From Nitrospirota bacterium (GTDB lineage Bacteria; Nitrospirota; Thermodesulfovibrionia; Thermodesulfovibrionales; Dissulfurispiraceae), in contig JBFMHE010000005.1 in the NCBI GenBank assembly GCA_040752355.1, forward strand, positions 1-64,000: a DNA stretch of 64,000 bases, in the 5' to 3' direction. Of this stretch, positions 33,534-42,272 are shown piece after piece; the stretch's first letter is position 1; each line of letters begins with the position of its first letter. Below the pieces are notes generated by a model that made no database searches, was not told where the DNA came from, and saw only the letters and a list, made by a program, of their open reading frames with translations. A program made the position numbers and the translations under genes.

Positions 33534-33878
33534 TTACGTTACCCCGCCCTCTCCCCGCAGGTCGGCGATGACATGCTCGTCGGGCTTCGGGAGCCCCGCG
33601 ATCTTCCACGCCTTGAGCGGGTCGATGAAGTGCTCGCTGAAGCACTCCTTCGGCTGCTGCACGTTCCTGCAGACGGCCCGCAGGATGGGGAAGGCGTTGT
33701 ACTGCCGGTAGTACTGCCGCATGAACGTTATGATCGCCATCCGCTCCGGCGTCAGCTCATCGATCCCCTCCCGCTCCGCAAGCGCGCAGGCTACCTTTTC
33801 GTCCCACGCGTCAGTGTTGACGAGGTAGCCCTCGTCATCGACCGCGACCGCCATGCTCCCGTACTCGATCACCGGCAT
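33534..33878 (-). CDS. DsrC/TusE-family protein lacking the C-terminal cysteines
   Basis: 114 residues. The DsrC/TusE fold is clear: DDEGYLVNTDAWDEKVACAL, then GIDELTPERMAIITFMRQYY, and a C-terminal segment WKIAGLPKPDEHV. In DsrC and TusE the arm carries one or two conserved cysteines (as in CKIAGLPKPTGC). Here those positions are Trp and non-Cys, so the persulfide/trisulfide chemistry is absent. Cysteines remain elsewhere (VACAL, AVCRNV, KECFSE). Such paralogues are thought to be regulatory. GGAGGTG precedes the ATG. No dsrAB or tus genes are in the window. Confidence 0.8.
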   Translation of the reverse strand: MPVIEYGSMAVAVDDEGYLVNTDAWDEKVACALAEREGIDELTPERMAIITFMRQYYRQYNAFPILRAVCRNVQQPKECFSEHFIDPLKAWKIAGLPKPDEHVIADLRGEGGVT

Positions 33879-33953
33879 GATGCACCTCCTGCAAAGGCAT
33901 GTTCTCTTTCCATTCTACGGCATCGCCGCGTGGTCGTCAACGCAGCAACGGCA

Positions 33954-33995
33954 GCTCTCAGCTCTCAGCTATCAGCTATCAGCCGTCAGCTGTCG
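33954..33995 (+). repeat. heptamer repeat array (GCTNTCA x6)
   Basis: Six consecutive 7-bp units: GCTCTCA twice, GCTATCA twice, GCCGTCA, GCTGTCG. It lies between the DsrC-like gene and the CheB-CheR gene, ahead of two TATAAT-type boxes (34042, 34068 area) and a small palindrome AATACGG-TTTG-CCGTATT. Confidence 0.75.
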
Positions 33996-34173
33996 TGCTG
34001 AAGGGGGCAATTCTATGAGGGATTCACGGTATGATTCAAGGTATAATTTATTAGGACCGGGCAGGTATAATACGGTTTGCCGTATTTCGGTCCATTCGTC
34101 GTCTGTTTTTCCGGTAAGCTTCTTTAGTCGCAGTGCAGTCGTCATCCCCGGCAGTCAGGAGGAGAGCGCGTCA

Positions 34174-37100
34174 GTGGCAAGGAAGGAGAGCAAGCCCGCG
34201 GCTTCGAAGAGCGGAAAGAAAACGGTCAAAAAACCGGCCGCACCCGAGCGTCCTAGCCGCGCTGTCGCACCCCCTGCCGCACGGCCCGCGCCGAAGGCCG
34301 CCCCCCAGGAGAGCGGAGACCAGCTTCTGAAAGACCGGGACGGCAGCTTCTTCGTCGTCGGCATCGGGGCCTCTGCCGGCGGGCTCGAGGCTTTCGAGCA
34401 GTTCTTCACCGCCATGCCCGCGGACAGCGGCATGGGCTTCGTCCTCATCCCCCATCTGTCGCCGGAGCACAAGAGCATCATGAGCGACCTGCTCGGGCGC
34501 TACACGAAGATGGAAATATTCGAGGCCCGGGACGGCGTGCAGGTGAGGCCCGACCGTGTCTATATCATTCCGCCCGACAAGGACATGTCCATATTCCACG
34601 GCCGGCTCCAGCTCATCAAGCCGGTCGAGCGGCGGGGCCTCCGCCACCCCATCGACTTCTTCTTCCGCTCCCTCGCCGCAGACCAGGGAGAGCGCGCCAT
34701 CGCCATTATCCTTTCGGGCACCGGCACCGAGGGGACGCTGGGGCTTAAAGAGGTCAAAGGCGTCGGCGGCCTGGTGATCGCCCAGGACCCCAAGACCGCC
34801 CGCTACGACGGCATGCCCCGGAGCGCCACCGCCACGGGCCTCGTCGACTACGTGCTGCCTCCCGACAAGATGCCCGAGCAGCTCCTCCGGTATGCGCGGA
34901 GCGCCACCGGCAGGGTCTCACTGCCGCCGCGGGAGGCCGAGAGGGCCAAGCCCGCCGACGCGCTCCAGAAGATATTCGTGCTCATCCGCTCCCAGACCGG
35001 CCACGACTTTTCGCTCTACAAGCACAACACCGTCATGCGCCGCATCGAGCGCCGCATGGCCGTGGTCCAGGCCGGCGTCCTCGCCGAATACTACGAGTAC
35101 CTCCGCAACCATACCGCCGAGGTCGAGACGCTCTTCCGCGAGCTGCTCATCCGGGTCACCAACTTCTTCCGCGACCCCGAGGCCTTCGAGGCGCTCAAGA
35201 GCAAGGCGCTCCCGCTCCTCTTCGAGAACAAACCCCACGGCCACCAGGTCCGCATCTGGGCGCCGGCCTGCTCCACCGGCGAAGAGGCGTATTCCCTCGC
35301 CATCGTCTTCAGCGAATATATGCGGACCCTCAAGGGCAGCTACAAGCTCCAGATATTCGCTACGGACATCGACGCCGGCGCGATCGAGATCGCCCGCGCC
35401 GGCCTCTACTCGTCGAATATCTCGGTCGATGTCTCGCCCGAGCGGCTGGCGAACTTCTTTGTCAGGAAGGACAACATGTACCGGGTGAAAGAGGAGATCA
35501 GGGAGCTGCTCGTCTTCGCCACCCAGAACATCATCAAGGACCCGCCCTTCTCGAAGCTCGACATGATAAGCTGCCGCAACCTCCTCATCTACCTGAGCGC
35601 CGACCTCCAGAAAAAGGTGCTGCCCATCCTCCGCTACTCGCTGAACCCCGGCGGCATCCTCTTCCTCGGCTCCTCGGAGAGCGTGGGGGACAACAGCGAC
35701 CTCTTCACCGTCATCGACAAGAAGTGGAAGCTCTACCGGGCCCGCAGGATCGAGACGCCCGCGCTCATCCCGCTGGAGCTGCAGCGCGTCCCTCTCCCCG
35801 AAGGCGGAAAGCGGGTGCGGGCGGCCGCGCCGAAGGCGGCCGGCGAGCCGGATATCGGCGAGCTGACCGCGGACCTCCTGCTCACCCACTATTCGCCGCC
35901 CTGCGTCGTCGTCGACAGGAACGGCGACATTGTTCATGTCCACGGCAAGACCGGCAAGTACCTCGAGCCCGCTGCCGGCAAGGCCTCCCTCAATGTCGTC
36001 GAGATGGCGCGGGAAGGCCTCCGCATGGAGCTCCGGACCGCCCTCCGCCAGGTCTCCAAACAGATGAAGGATAGTACCGTCGAGGGGATCGGCGTCAGGA
36101 CGAACGGCAGCATCCAGATGATCACCCTCGAAGTGCGCTACCTCAAGGAGCCCGAGAACCTGCGGGGGCTCATGATGGTCGTCTTCAGGGACATGCCGAC
36201 GCTTTCTATAGAGAAGGCGGCCGAGGGCCGCCCCCTTTCCCGTGAGAAGATGGACAGGCGCGTCGCCGACCTCGAGTTCGAGCTGAAATCGACCAGGGAG
36301 CATCTCCAGACCACGATCGAAGAGCTCGAGACCTCGAACGAGGAGCTCCAGGCGACCAACGAGGAGCTGCAGTCGTCGAACGAAGAGCTGCAGAGCACCA
36401 ACGAGGAACTCGAGACCTCCAAGGAGGAGCTGCAGTCCACCAACGAGGAGCTGATGACGGTCAACTCCGAGCTGCAGCACAAGATGGAGGAGCTGTCGCA
36501 GGTGAACAACGACATGAACAACCTGCTCGCCAGCACCCAGATCGCCACCATCTTCCTCGACGAGGAGCTGAAGGTCAAGCGTTTTACCCCTTCGGCAACG
36601 GACGTAATCAACCTCATCCAGGGCGACATCGGCCGCCCCGTGACCGACATCGTCTCGAAGCTCGACTATCCCGAGCTGGCGCGGGACGCGGCCCAGGTGC
36701 TCCAGTCCCTCACCTCCAGGGAGCGGCTCGTCAAGCACCGTAACGGCCTCCAATACCTGACGAGGATCATCCCCTACCGCACCGTCGGCAATGTCATCGA
36801 AGGCGTCGTGATCACCTTCATCGAGGTGCAGCGCAAGATGCAGGAGCTGGGCGACCTCCTCGAATTCTCGCGGGGCATCGTCGAGACCGTACGCGAGCCC
36901 CTGCTGGTGCTGGACCAGAGCTTGAAGGTGCTGGCGGCGAACAGGGCCTTTTACGAGACCTTCAAGGTACTGGAGAAGGATACGGAAGGAAAGCTCGTCT
37001 ACGAGCTCGGCGGCCGGCAGTGGGACATCCCGGCCCTCAAGAAGCTCCTGGAGGAGATACTCCCCGAGAGCTCACAGTTCGTCGACTTCAGCGTGGAGCA

Positions 37101-37206
37101 CGACTTCCCCCGCATCGGCAGGCGGAAGATGCTCCTGAACGCGCGGCGGATAGAGAGGACGAATACCATCCTCCTGGCGATAGAGGACGTGACGGGGAAA
37201 AAGTAA
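34174..37206 (+). CDS. CheB-CheR-PAS fusion protein (chemotaxis methylesterase/methyltransferase)
   Basis: 1010 residues. After a basic Ala/Pro/Lys leader, a CheB methylesterase domain begins at FFVVGIGASAGGLEAF (about 57-240). The CheR methyltransferase follows (about 250-515, SAM site WAPACSTGEEAYSLAI). A coiled coil built of TSNEEL and STNEEL heptads spans about 700-780, and two PAS domains (from ATIFLDEELKVKRFT, and FSRGIVETVREPLLVLDQ) end the protein. No kinase domain is present. GTG 34174 is chosen (AGGAGGAG 9 nt upstream); upstream in-frame ATGs lie in promoter-like AT-rich sequence. The next two genes, a diguanylate cyclase/phosphodiesterase and a CheB, appear co-transcribed. Confidence 0.85.
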   Translation: MARKESKPAASKSGKKTVKKPAAPERPSRAVAPPAARPAPKAAPQESGDQLLKDRDGSFFVVGIGASAGGLEAFEQFFTAMPADSGMGFVLIPHLSPEHKSIMSDLLGRYTKMEIFEARDGVQVRPDRVYIIPPDKDMSIFHGRLQLIKPVERRGLRHPIDFFFRSLAADQGERAIAIILSGTGTEGTLGLKEVKGVGGLVIAQDPKTARYDGMPRSATATGLVDYVLPPDKMPEQLLRYARSATGRVSLPPREAERAKPADALQKIFVLIRSQTGHDFSLYKHNTVMRRIERRMAVVQAGVLAEYYEYLRNHTAEVETLFRELLIRVTNFFRDPEAFEALKSKALPLLFENKPHGHQVRIWAPACSTGEEAYSLAIVFSEYMRTLKGSYKLQIFATDIDAGAIEIARAGLYSSNISVDVSPERLANFFVRKDNMYRVKEEIRELLVFATQNIIKDPPFSKLDMISCRNLLIYLSADLQKKVLPILRYSLNPGGILFLGSSESVGDNSDLFTVIDKKWKLYRARRIETPALIPLELQRVPLPEGGKRVRAAAPKAAGEPDIGELTADLLLTHYSPPCVVVDRNGDIVHVHGKTGKYLEPAAGKASLNVVEMAREGLRMELRTALRQVSKQMKDSTVEGIGVRTNGSIQMITLEVRYLKEPENLRGLMMVVFRDMPTLSIEKAAEGRPLSREKMDRRVADLEFELKSTREHLQTTIEELETSNEELQATNEELQSSNEELQSTNEELETSKEELQSTNEELMTVNSELQHKMEELSQVNNDMNNLLASTQIATIFLDEELKVKRFTPSATDVINLIQGDIGRPVTDIVSKLDYPELARDAAQVLQSLTSRERLVKHRNGLQYLTRIIPYRTVGNVIEGVVITFIEVQRKMQELGDLLEFSRGIVETVREPLLVLDQSLKVLAANRAFYETFKVLEKDTEGKLVYELGGRQWDIPALKKLLEEILPESSQFVDFSVEHDFPRIGRRKMLLNARRIERTNTILLAIEDVTGKK

Positions 37207-37218
37207 GGGTATCCACCG

Positions 37219-39900
37219 ATGAAAAAGCGCACTAAAAAGTCAGGTGGCCCCGCCGGCACCCCGGGTCTGCGGCAGCGGGCCGAAGAGCGGCTCAGGCAGC
37301 AGACGGCCCTGCTGCGCGAGCTGTCGAAGCAGGATATCGAGCGGCTCGTCCACGAGCTCGGCACGCACCAGATCGAGCTCGAGATGCAGAACGAGGAGCT
37401 GCGCGCGGCCCAGGAAGAGATCGAGGAGTCGCGCCGCAAATACGCCGACCTCTACGATTTCGCGCCCGTGGGCTATCTCACCCTGGACCGCGACGGCATG
37501 ATACTCGAGGCCAACCACACCGCCGGAATCCTGCTCGAGAAACCGAAGCGCACCCTGCGCGGCCGCCGTCTCTCGATGAACATCGTCGCACAGGACCATG
37601 CGCGCTTCAGGAGCCATATCGACGCTGTCTTCACGCAGCTCACCCGCCAGGCCTGCGAGCTGAGGCTCAGGAGCACGGAGCAGGGCGAGTTCCCTGTCCG
37701 CCTCGAAAGCATCGCCGCCCTCGACCTCGGCGACCACCCGGTTCATATGCGCACCGCCCTCATCGATATCACCGAGCGGGTCCGAGCCGAGCAGTCGCTG
37801 AAAGAGAGCGAGGAACGATTCCGCATCCTGGCTGACAGCGCGCCGGTGCTCATCTGGGTGAACGGGCTCGAAGGCGCCGAATTCGTCAACCGCGCTTATA
37901 TCGAGTTCGTCGGCGTTTCCCGGGAAGTGGAGGTCCGGCGCTACGACTGGGCGAAGTTCGTCCATCCCGAGGACCGCGAGCGCTACGTCGCCGCCTATCT
38001 CGACTGCTTTGCACGGAGAGCGCCGTTCGAAGCGCAGTTCCGGTTCCGCCGCGCCGACGGCGTCTACCGCTGGATGAAATCGACGGGCCGGCCCCGCTTC
38101 ACGCCGGAGGGCCGTTTTCTGGGCTATGTCGGCAGCACGGTCGATATCACCGATATCAAGGAAGCCGAAGCAGAGCGCGAAGAGGTGCTGCGCCGGGAGC
38201 GGGCCGCCCGGCAGGAGGCGGAGGAGGGCAGGCGGATACTCGACGCGCTCCTGGAGTTCATCCCCGAGGGCATTGCCATCGCCGACGCGCCCCATGTAAC
38301 GCTCCGCATGATAAGCCGCTACGGCCAGGAGATCATCGGCCCGATTGCAGGGGCCAGGCCCGAGGAGTGGCGGGTCATGAGGCCCGACGGCGCCGCGCCC
38401 GCTTCACCCGAAGAGCTTCCGCTCTTCAGGGCCATACGGCGGGGCGCGGTGATTATCAACGAGGAGTGGACCGTACGGAAGCCGGACGGCTCGACGCTCA
38501 TGCTCCTCTGCAACGCCGGCCCCATCAGGGACGGGCAGGGCAGGATCGTGAAAGGCGTCATCGCCTGGCGGGAGATCACCGAGCGCAAGCAGATGGAAGA
38601 CGCCATACGCTACCAGGCGTCCCACGACCTCCTCACCGGCCTGCCGAACCGGACGCTCTTCATGGACCGCCTGAACCATGAAATAGCCCAGGCGCGGCGG
38701 CATCACACCCTGCTCGCCGTCATGTTCCTCGACATCGACCGTTTCAAGACGATCAACGACTCCCTCGGCCACGGGGTGGGCGACGAGCTGCTCAAGCAGG
38801 TCGCCGAACGGCTCCGTTCGGCGGTCCGCGAGTCCGATACGGTCTCCCGCATAGGCGGCGACGAGTTCACTATCCTGCTCACCGACATCGTGTATTCCGA
38901 CGACGCCGCGGCGATCGCAAAAAAGGTGATGGCCTCTTTCCGGAAGCCCTTCTCGTTCGGCAGCCACGACTTCAGCGTCAGCGCCAGCGTCGGCATCGGC
39001 GTCTTTCCGCAGGACGGCGAGTATGCCGACGAGCTGCTCAAGAACGCGGACATCGCGATGTACCACGCCAAGGAGCAGGGCAGGAACAACTACCAGTTCT
39101 ACAGCCCCGCCCTCAACATCAGGACCATCGAGCGGATGATCCTCGAAAACGGCCTCCGCCGCACCCTGGAACGGGGCGAGCTGACGGTCTATTACCAGCC
39201 CCAGATGCATATCGCGACCTGCCAGGTCGGCTGCGCCGAGGCGCTCGTGCGCTGGAAGCACCCCGAACTGGGGCTCCTGGGCCCCGAGCAGTTCATCCCT
39301 CTTGCCGAAGAGATCGGGTTCATCGTTCCTATCGACGAGTGGGTGCTCTACACGGTCTGCAGGCAGAACAGGCAGTGGCAGGACGAGGGGGCGCCGCCGC
39401 TCTGCGTTACCGTCAACCTCTCGGCCCGCCAGTTCCAGCATCCGGGGCTCGTCGACCTGGTCAGCCGCATCCTCAGGGAGACCTCCCTCGGCGCGCAGTA
39501 CCTGGGGATCGAGATCACCGAGACCATCGCCATGCAGGAAACGGCCATTACGATGGACAACCTCAAGGGACTGAGCAGCCTGGGCGTGAAGTGCTCGATC
39601 GACGACTTCGGCACCGGCTATTCATCCCTGAGCTACCTGAAGCGGCTGCCCATCGCGAAGCTCAAGATCGACAAGTCCTTCATCAAGGGCCTGACCGGGG
39701 ACCCCGACGACCAGGCGATCGTGAACGCGGTCATCGGCATGTCCCACAGCATGCATATCGCCGTCGTCGCCGAGGGCGTCGAGACCGAAGCGCAGGTGGC
39801 GTACCTGCGCTCCGCCGGCTGCGACGAGCTGCAGGGCTTTGTCGTGAGCGAAGCCCTCCCCGCCGAAGAGTTCATGAAAGTGGCCGCGCTGTACAGATAA
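37219..39900 (+). CDS. PAS-GGDEF-EAL c-di-GMP turnover protein
   Basis: 893 residues. An N-terminal coiled coil is followed by three PAS domains (about 75-175, 195-310, 345-450), then GGDEF (motif intact in RIGGDEFTIL near 546) and EAL (CAEALVRWKHPE near 674, with DDFGTGYSSLSYL and EGVETEAQ). Both the diguanylate cyclase and the phosphodiesterase motifs look catalytic. No membrane helix is seen, so it is cytoplasmic. It starts 13 bp after the CheB-CheR gene and is likely wired to the same signal. The PilZ protein at 20324 is a candidate receptor. Confidence 0.9.
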   Translation: MKKRTKKSGGPAGTPGLRQRAEERLRQQTALLRELSKQDIERLVHELGTHQIELEMQNEELRAAQEEIEESRRKYADLYDFAPVGYLTLDRDGMILEANHTAGILLEKPKRTLRGRRLSMNIVAQDHARFRSHIDAVFTQLTRQACELRLRSTEQGEFPVRLESIAALDLGDHPVHMRTALIDITERVRAEQSLKESEERFRILADSAPVLIWVNGLEGAEFVNRAYIEFVGVSREVEVRRYDWAKFVHPEDRERYVAAYLDCFARRAPFEAQFRFRRADGVYRWMKSTGRPRFTPEGRFLGYVGSTVDITDIKEAEAEREEVLRRERAARQEAEEGRRILDALLEFIPEGIAIADAPHVTLRMISRYGQEIIGPIAGARPEEWRVMRPDGAAPASPEELPLFRAIRRGAVIINEEWTVRKPDGSTLMLLCNAGPIRDGQGRIVKGVIAWREITERKQMEDAIRYQASHDLLTGLPNRTLFMDRLNHEIAQARRHHTLLAVMFLDIDRFKTINDSLGHGVGDELLKQVAERLRSAVRESDTVSRIGGDEFTILLTDIVYSDDAAAIAKKVMASFRKPFSFGSHDFSVSASVGIGVFPQDGEYADELLKNADIAMYHAKEQGRNNYQFYSPALNIRTIERMILENGLRRTLERGELTVYYQPQMHIATCQVGCAEALVRWKHPELGLLGPEQFIPLAEEIGFIVPIDEWVLYTVCRQNRQWQDEGAPPLCVTVNLSARQFQHPGLVDLVSRILRETSLGAQYLGIEITETIAMQETAITMDNLKGLSSLGVKCSIDDFGTGYSSLSYLKRLPIAKLKIDKSFIKGLTGDPDDQAIVNAVIGMSHSMHIAVVAEGVETEAQVAYLRSAGCDELQGFVVSEALPAEEFMKVAALYR

Positions 39901-39969
39901 CCGCACCTATCCTTTTGCCCTCTTTTCGGCTACACTTTTAGTAAACCCTCCCCTCCCGAGGTGACGGCC

Positions 39970-40995
39970 ATGCCTGGACGATCCGGAAACAGAGTCATCG
40001 CCCTCGGCGCTTCCGCCGGCGGCATCGGGGCGCTTTCGAAGGTTATCGCAGCCCTGCCCGAAGACATACCCGCGCCCCTCTTCATCGTGCAGCATGTCTC
40101 TCCCGAATCTCCCGGCGTCCTCGACCAGATCCTGGGCCGCGCGGGACGCCTCCCGGTAAAATACGCCGAGCACGGCGAGCACTTCCACACGGGCGCCGTC
40201 TACATTGCGCCTCCCGACCGCCACCTCATCGTCAAGAAAGATCATCTCGTGCTCTCTCGCGGGCCGCGGGAGAACCGCACCCGTCCCGCCGTAGACCCCC
40301 TTTTCCGCTCGGCTGCCGCGGCGTACGGCGCGCATGTGGTAGGTGTCGTTCTCACCGGGCTGCTCGACGACGGCACCGCAGGGCTCGCGACCGTAAAGCG
40401 GTGCGGCGGCATAAGCTGCATACAGGACCCTCGCGACGCCGAATTCCCCGGCATGCCACGGAGCGCCCTCGAGTCGGTCGATATCGACGTCTGCCTGCCC
40501 TTGGGCGAACTGCCCTCCGCCCTCGACCGCCTCGCCCGGCAGCCTGTGGCTAAGGAAGTCCCCATACCCGAAGACGTGATCCTGGAGTCTCAGATTGCCG
40601 AACGCGCGATGAGCGACATCGGCGTTATCGACACGATGGCCGAGAAAGCGCCCTTCGTCTGCCCCGAGTGCGGCGGCGGCCTCTGGGAGATGAAGAACGA
40701 CACCGTGCTCCGCTACCGCTGCAACACCGGCCACGCCTACAGCAAAAACACGCTGCTGTCGAGCCAGAACAATGTTGTCGAGTCGGCCCTCTGGGCGGCG
40801 GTACGCTCCCTGGAAGAGCGGGCGGGCATCCTCTCGCGGATGGCCCGGAACAGCAGGGAGCGGGGCGGCAGGAGCAGCAGCGCCCGCGAGTGGGAGAAAG
40901 AGGCCGGGGAGTCGAAGGCGCACGCCCGGCAGATCAGGGACCTGATCATGAAGGGCTACGCCCCGCAAGAGGCCGTAACGGACAGAAGCTCTTAG
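39970..40995 (+). CDS. stand-alone CheB-type methylesterase with zinc-ribbon tail
   Basis: 341 residues. The CheB catalytic domain starts VIALGASAGGIGAL (nucleophile Ser in GASAGG), with HVSPESPGVL and GVVLTGLLDDGTAGL containing the other catalytic residues. There is no receiver domain. The C-terminus has a zinc-ribbon-like CPECGGGLWEM-CNTGHAYS block and a long charged helix (ARNSRERGGRSSSAREWEKE). No chemoreceptor gene is nearby, so the substrate may be a non-chemotaxis protein or a distant receptor. The stop codon is the first base of a period-7 repeat array. Confidence 0.85.
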   Translation: MPGRSGNRVIALGASAGGIGALSKVIAALPEDIPAPLFIVQHVSPESPGVLDQILGRAGRLPVKYAEHGEHFHTGAVYIAPPDRHLIVKKDHLVLSRGPRENRTRPAVDPLFRSAAAAYGAHVVGVVLTGLLDDGTAGLATVKRCGGISCIQDPRDAEFPGMPRSALESVDIDVCLPLGELPSALDRLARQPVAKEVPIPEDVILESQIAERAMSDIGVIDTMAEKAPFVCPECGGGLWEMKNDTVLRYRCNTGHAYSKNTLLSSQNNVVESALWAAVRSLEERAGILSRMARNSRERGGRSSSAREWEKEAGESKAHARQIRDLIMKGYAPQEAVTDRSS

Positions 40996-41083
40996 CTCAT
41001 GGCCGATGGCCCATAGCGTATCGTCTTTGGTCTATAGTCTGTGGCTGATGACTGATCGCTGAGAGCTGACGGCTGAGAGCTAT
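40993..41083 (+). repeat. heptamer repeat array (13 units)
   Basis: Thirteen back-to-back 7-bp units fill the gap between the CheB stop and the convergent peptidase stop: TAGCTCA, TGGCCGA, TGGCCCA, TAGCGTA and so on to TGGCTGA, TGACTGA, TCGCTGA, GAGCTGA, CGGCTGA, GAGCTAT. The first unit is also the CheB stop codon TAG. Confidence 0.85.
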
Positions 41084-42210
41084 GCCCTTTTGAAGTGATC
41101 CCCGAACGAGACGATGGCAGTGAGCACGACGAGGCAGCCGTTGAAGAGGTCGTCGATGGTGATGAACTCCTCGGTCGAGTGGACGTTCTGCATGCCGTTG
41201 GAGATGTTGAGGGCGGTGATGCCGTGGCGGTTGAATACGTTCGCATCCGAGCCGCCGCCGGTGCGCGCGGCGACCGGCGTGATGCCGCACGAGGCGAGCA
41301 CACCGTGCATGAAGGAGAAGAACGCGTCCCGCTCGTCTATCCTGAACGCCCGGTACTCCTCCTGTTCCGTGATCGCGACGAGCGCGCCGCGCTGCGCAGC
41401 GATGCGGCGGGCGGTATCGAATATATCCCGCCTGATCGTCTCGATCCTCGCGTCGCTGTGGCTCCTGAACTCGCCCTTGATCACCGCCTCGTGCGGCACC
41501 ACGTTCGTCGCCGTCCCTCCCCGGACAACGCCGATATTGGCGGTCGTCCCGGCATCGATCCTGCCGTCGGGCACTGCTGCGATGATCTCGGCCGCAACCC
41601 TGAGGGCATTGAGGCCGCGCTCGGGCTCGATGCCCGCGTGCGCCGCCCTCCCGGTAACCCGCATCTCGTAGGTATATTGGGTGGGAGCTGCAGTGATGAG
41701 CTTCCCTATGCCGCCGCTCGAGTCGAGCACCAGGGCGTGCCGGCTCGCGAGCCTGCCGAAGTCGAGCCGCTTCGCTCCCACGAGCCCCCGCTCCTCGGCA
41801 GAGGTGAAGACGATCTCGATATCGCCGTGCGGGATCGCGCGCTCGTCGAGCGCCGTCACCGCCTCGACGATCTGGGCGAGGGCGCTCTTGTCGTCCGCGC
41901 CGAGCACGGTGGGACCGGTGGTCCGCACTGCATCGCTGTCCACGGTGAAGCTGATCCCTGCCGTAGGCTCTATGGTGTCCATATGGGCGCTGAGGAGGAG
42001 CGGCGGGGTATTCGGTCTCTCTCCTTTTTTCAGGGCGATGAGGTTGAACGACTGCCCGTATTCCTGGAAGCGTACGCTGCATCCCGCCCCTTCGAGCATC
42101 CGGGCGAGGGCAGCGCCGATCTCCCGCTCCCCGAAGGAGGGCGCGTTGATGCGGACGAGCTCCGTAAAGGTCTCGACCAGCCGGCTGCGGTTGATATGAG
42201 GGGCGAACAT
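41080..42210 (-). CDS. M20-family metallopeptidase (PepT-like)
   Basis: 376 residues. The di-zinc peptidase motifs are LLLSAHMDTIEP (first metal His and catalytic Asp), VLGADDKSALA (bridging Asp), FTSAEERGLVGA (catalytic Glu) and a late STEEFITIDD. A lid/dimerisation domain begins with MRVTGRAAHAGIEPERGLNA. Relatives cleave tripeptides or carry out N-acyl amino acid hydrolysis. ATG 42210 lies behind AAAGGAG. It stands alone on the minus strand. Confidence 0.85.
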   Translation of the reverse strand: MFAPHINRSRLVETFTELVRINAPSFGEREIGAALARMLEGAGCSVRFQEYGQSFNLIALKKGERPNTPPLLLSAHMDTIEPTAGISFTVDSDAVRTTGPTVLGADDKSALAQIVEAVTALDERAIPHGDIEIVFTSAEERGLVGAKRLDFGRLASRHALVLDSSGGIGKLITAAPTQYTYEMRVTGRAAHAGIEPERGLNALRVAAEIIAAVPDGRIDAGTTANIGVVRGGTATNVVPHEAVIKGEFRSHSDARIETIRRDIFDTARRIAAQRGALVAITEQEEYRAFRIDERDAFFSFMHGVLASCGITPVAARTGGGSDANVFNRHGITALNISNGMQNVHSTEEFITIDDLFNGCLVVLTAIVSFGDHFKRA

Positions 42211-42272
42211 GGGTGCTCCTTTCACTGCGGAGTGTTCCCTCTATTATATAATTTTTGCTGAAAGGAGTGGCC

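Noticed and set aside
36300-36480. Repeated sequence blocks in the CheB-CheR gene
   Set aside because: They encode the EEL-x-TN heptads of a coiled coil and are explained by the protein.
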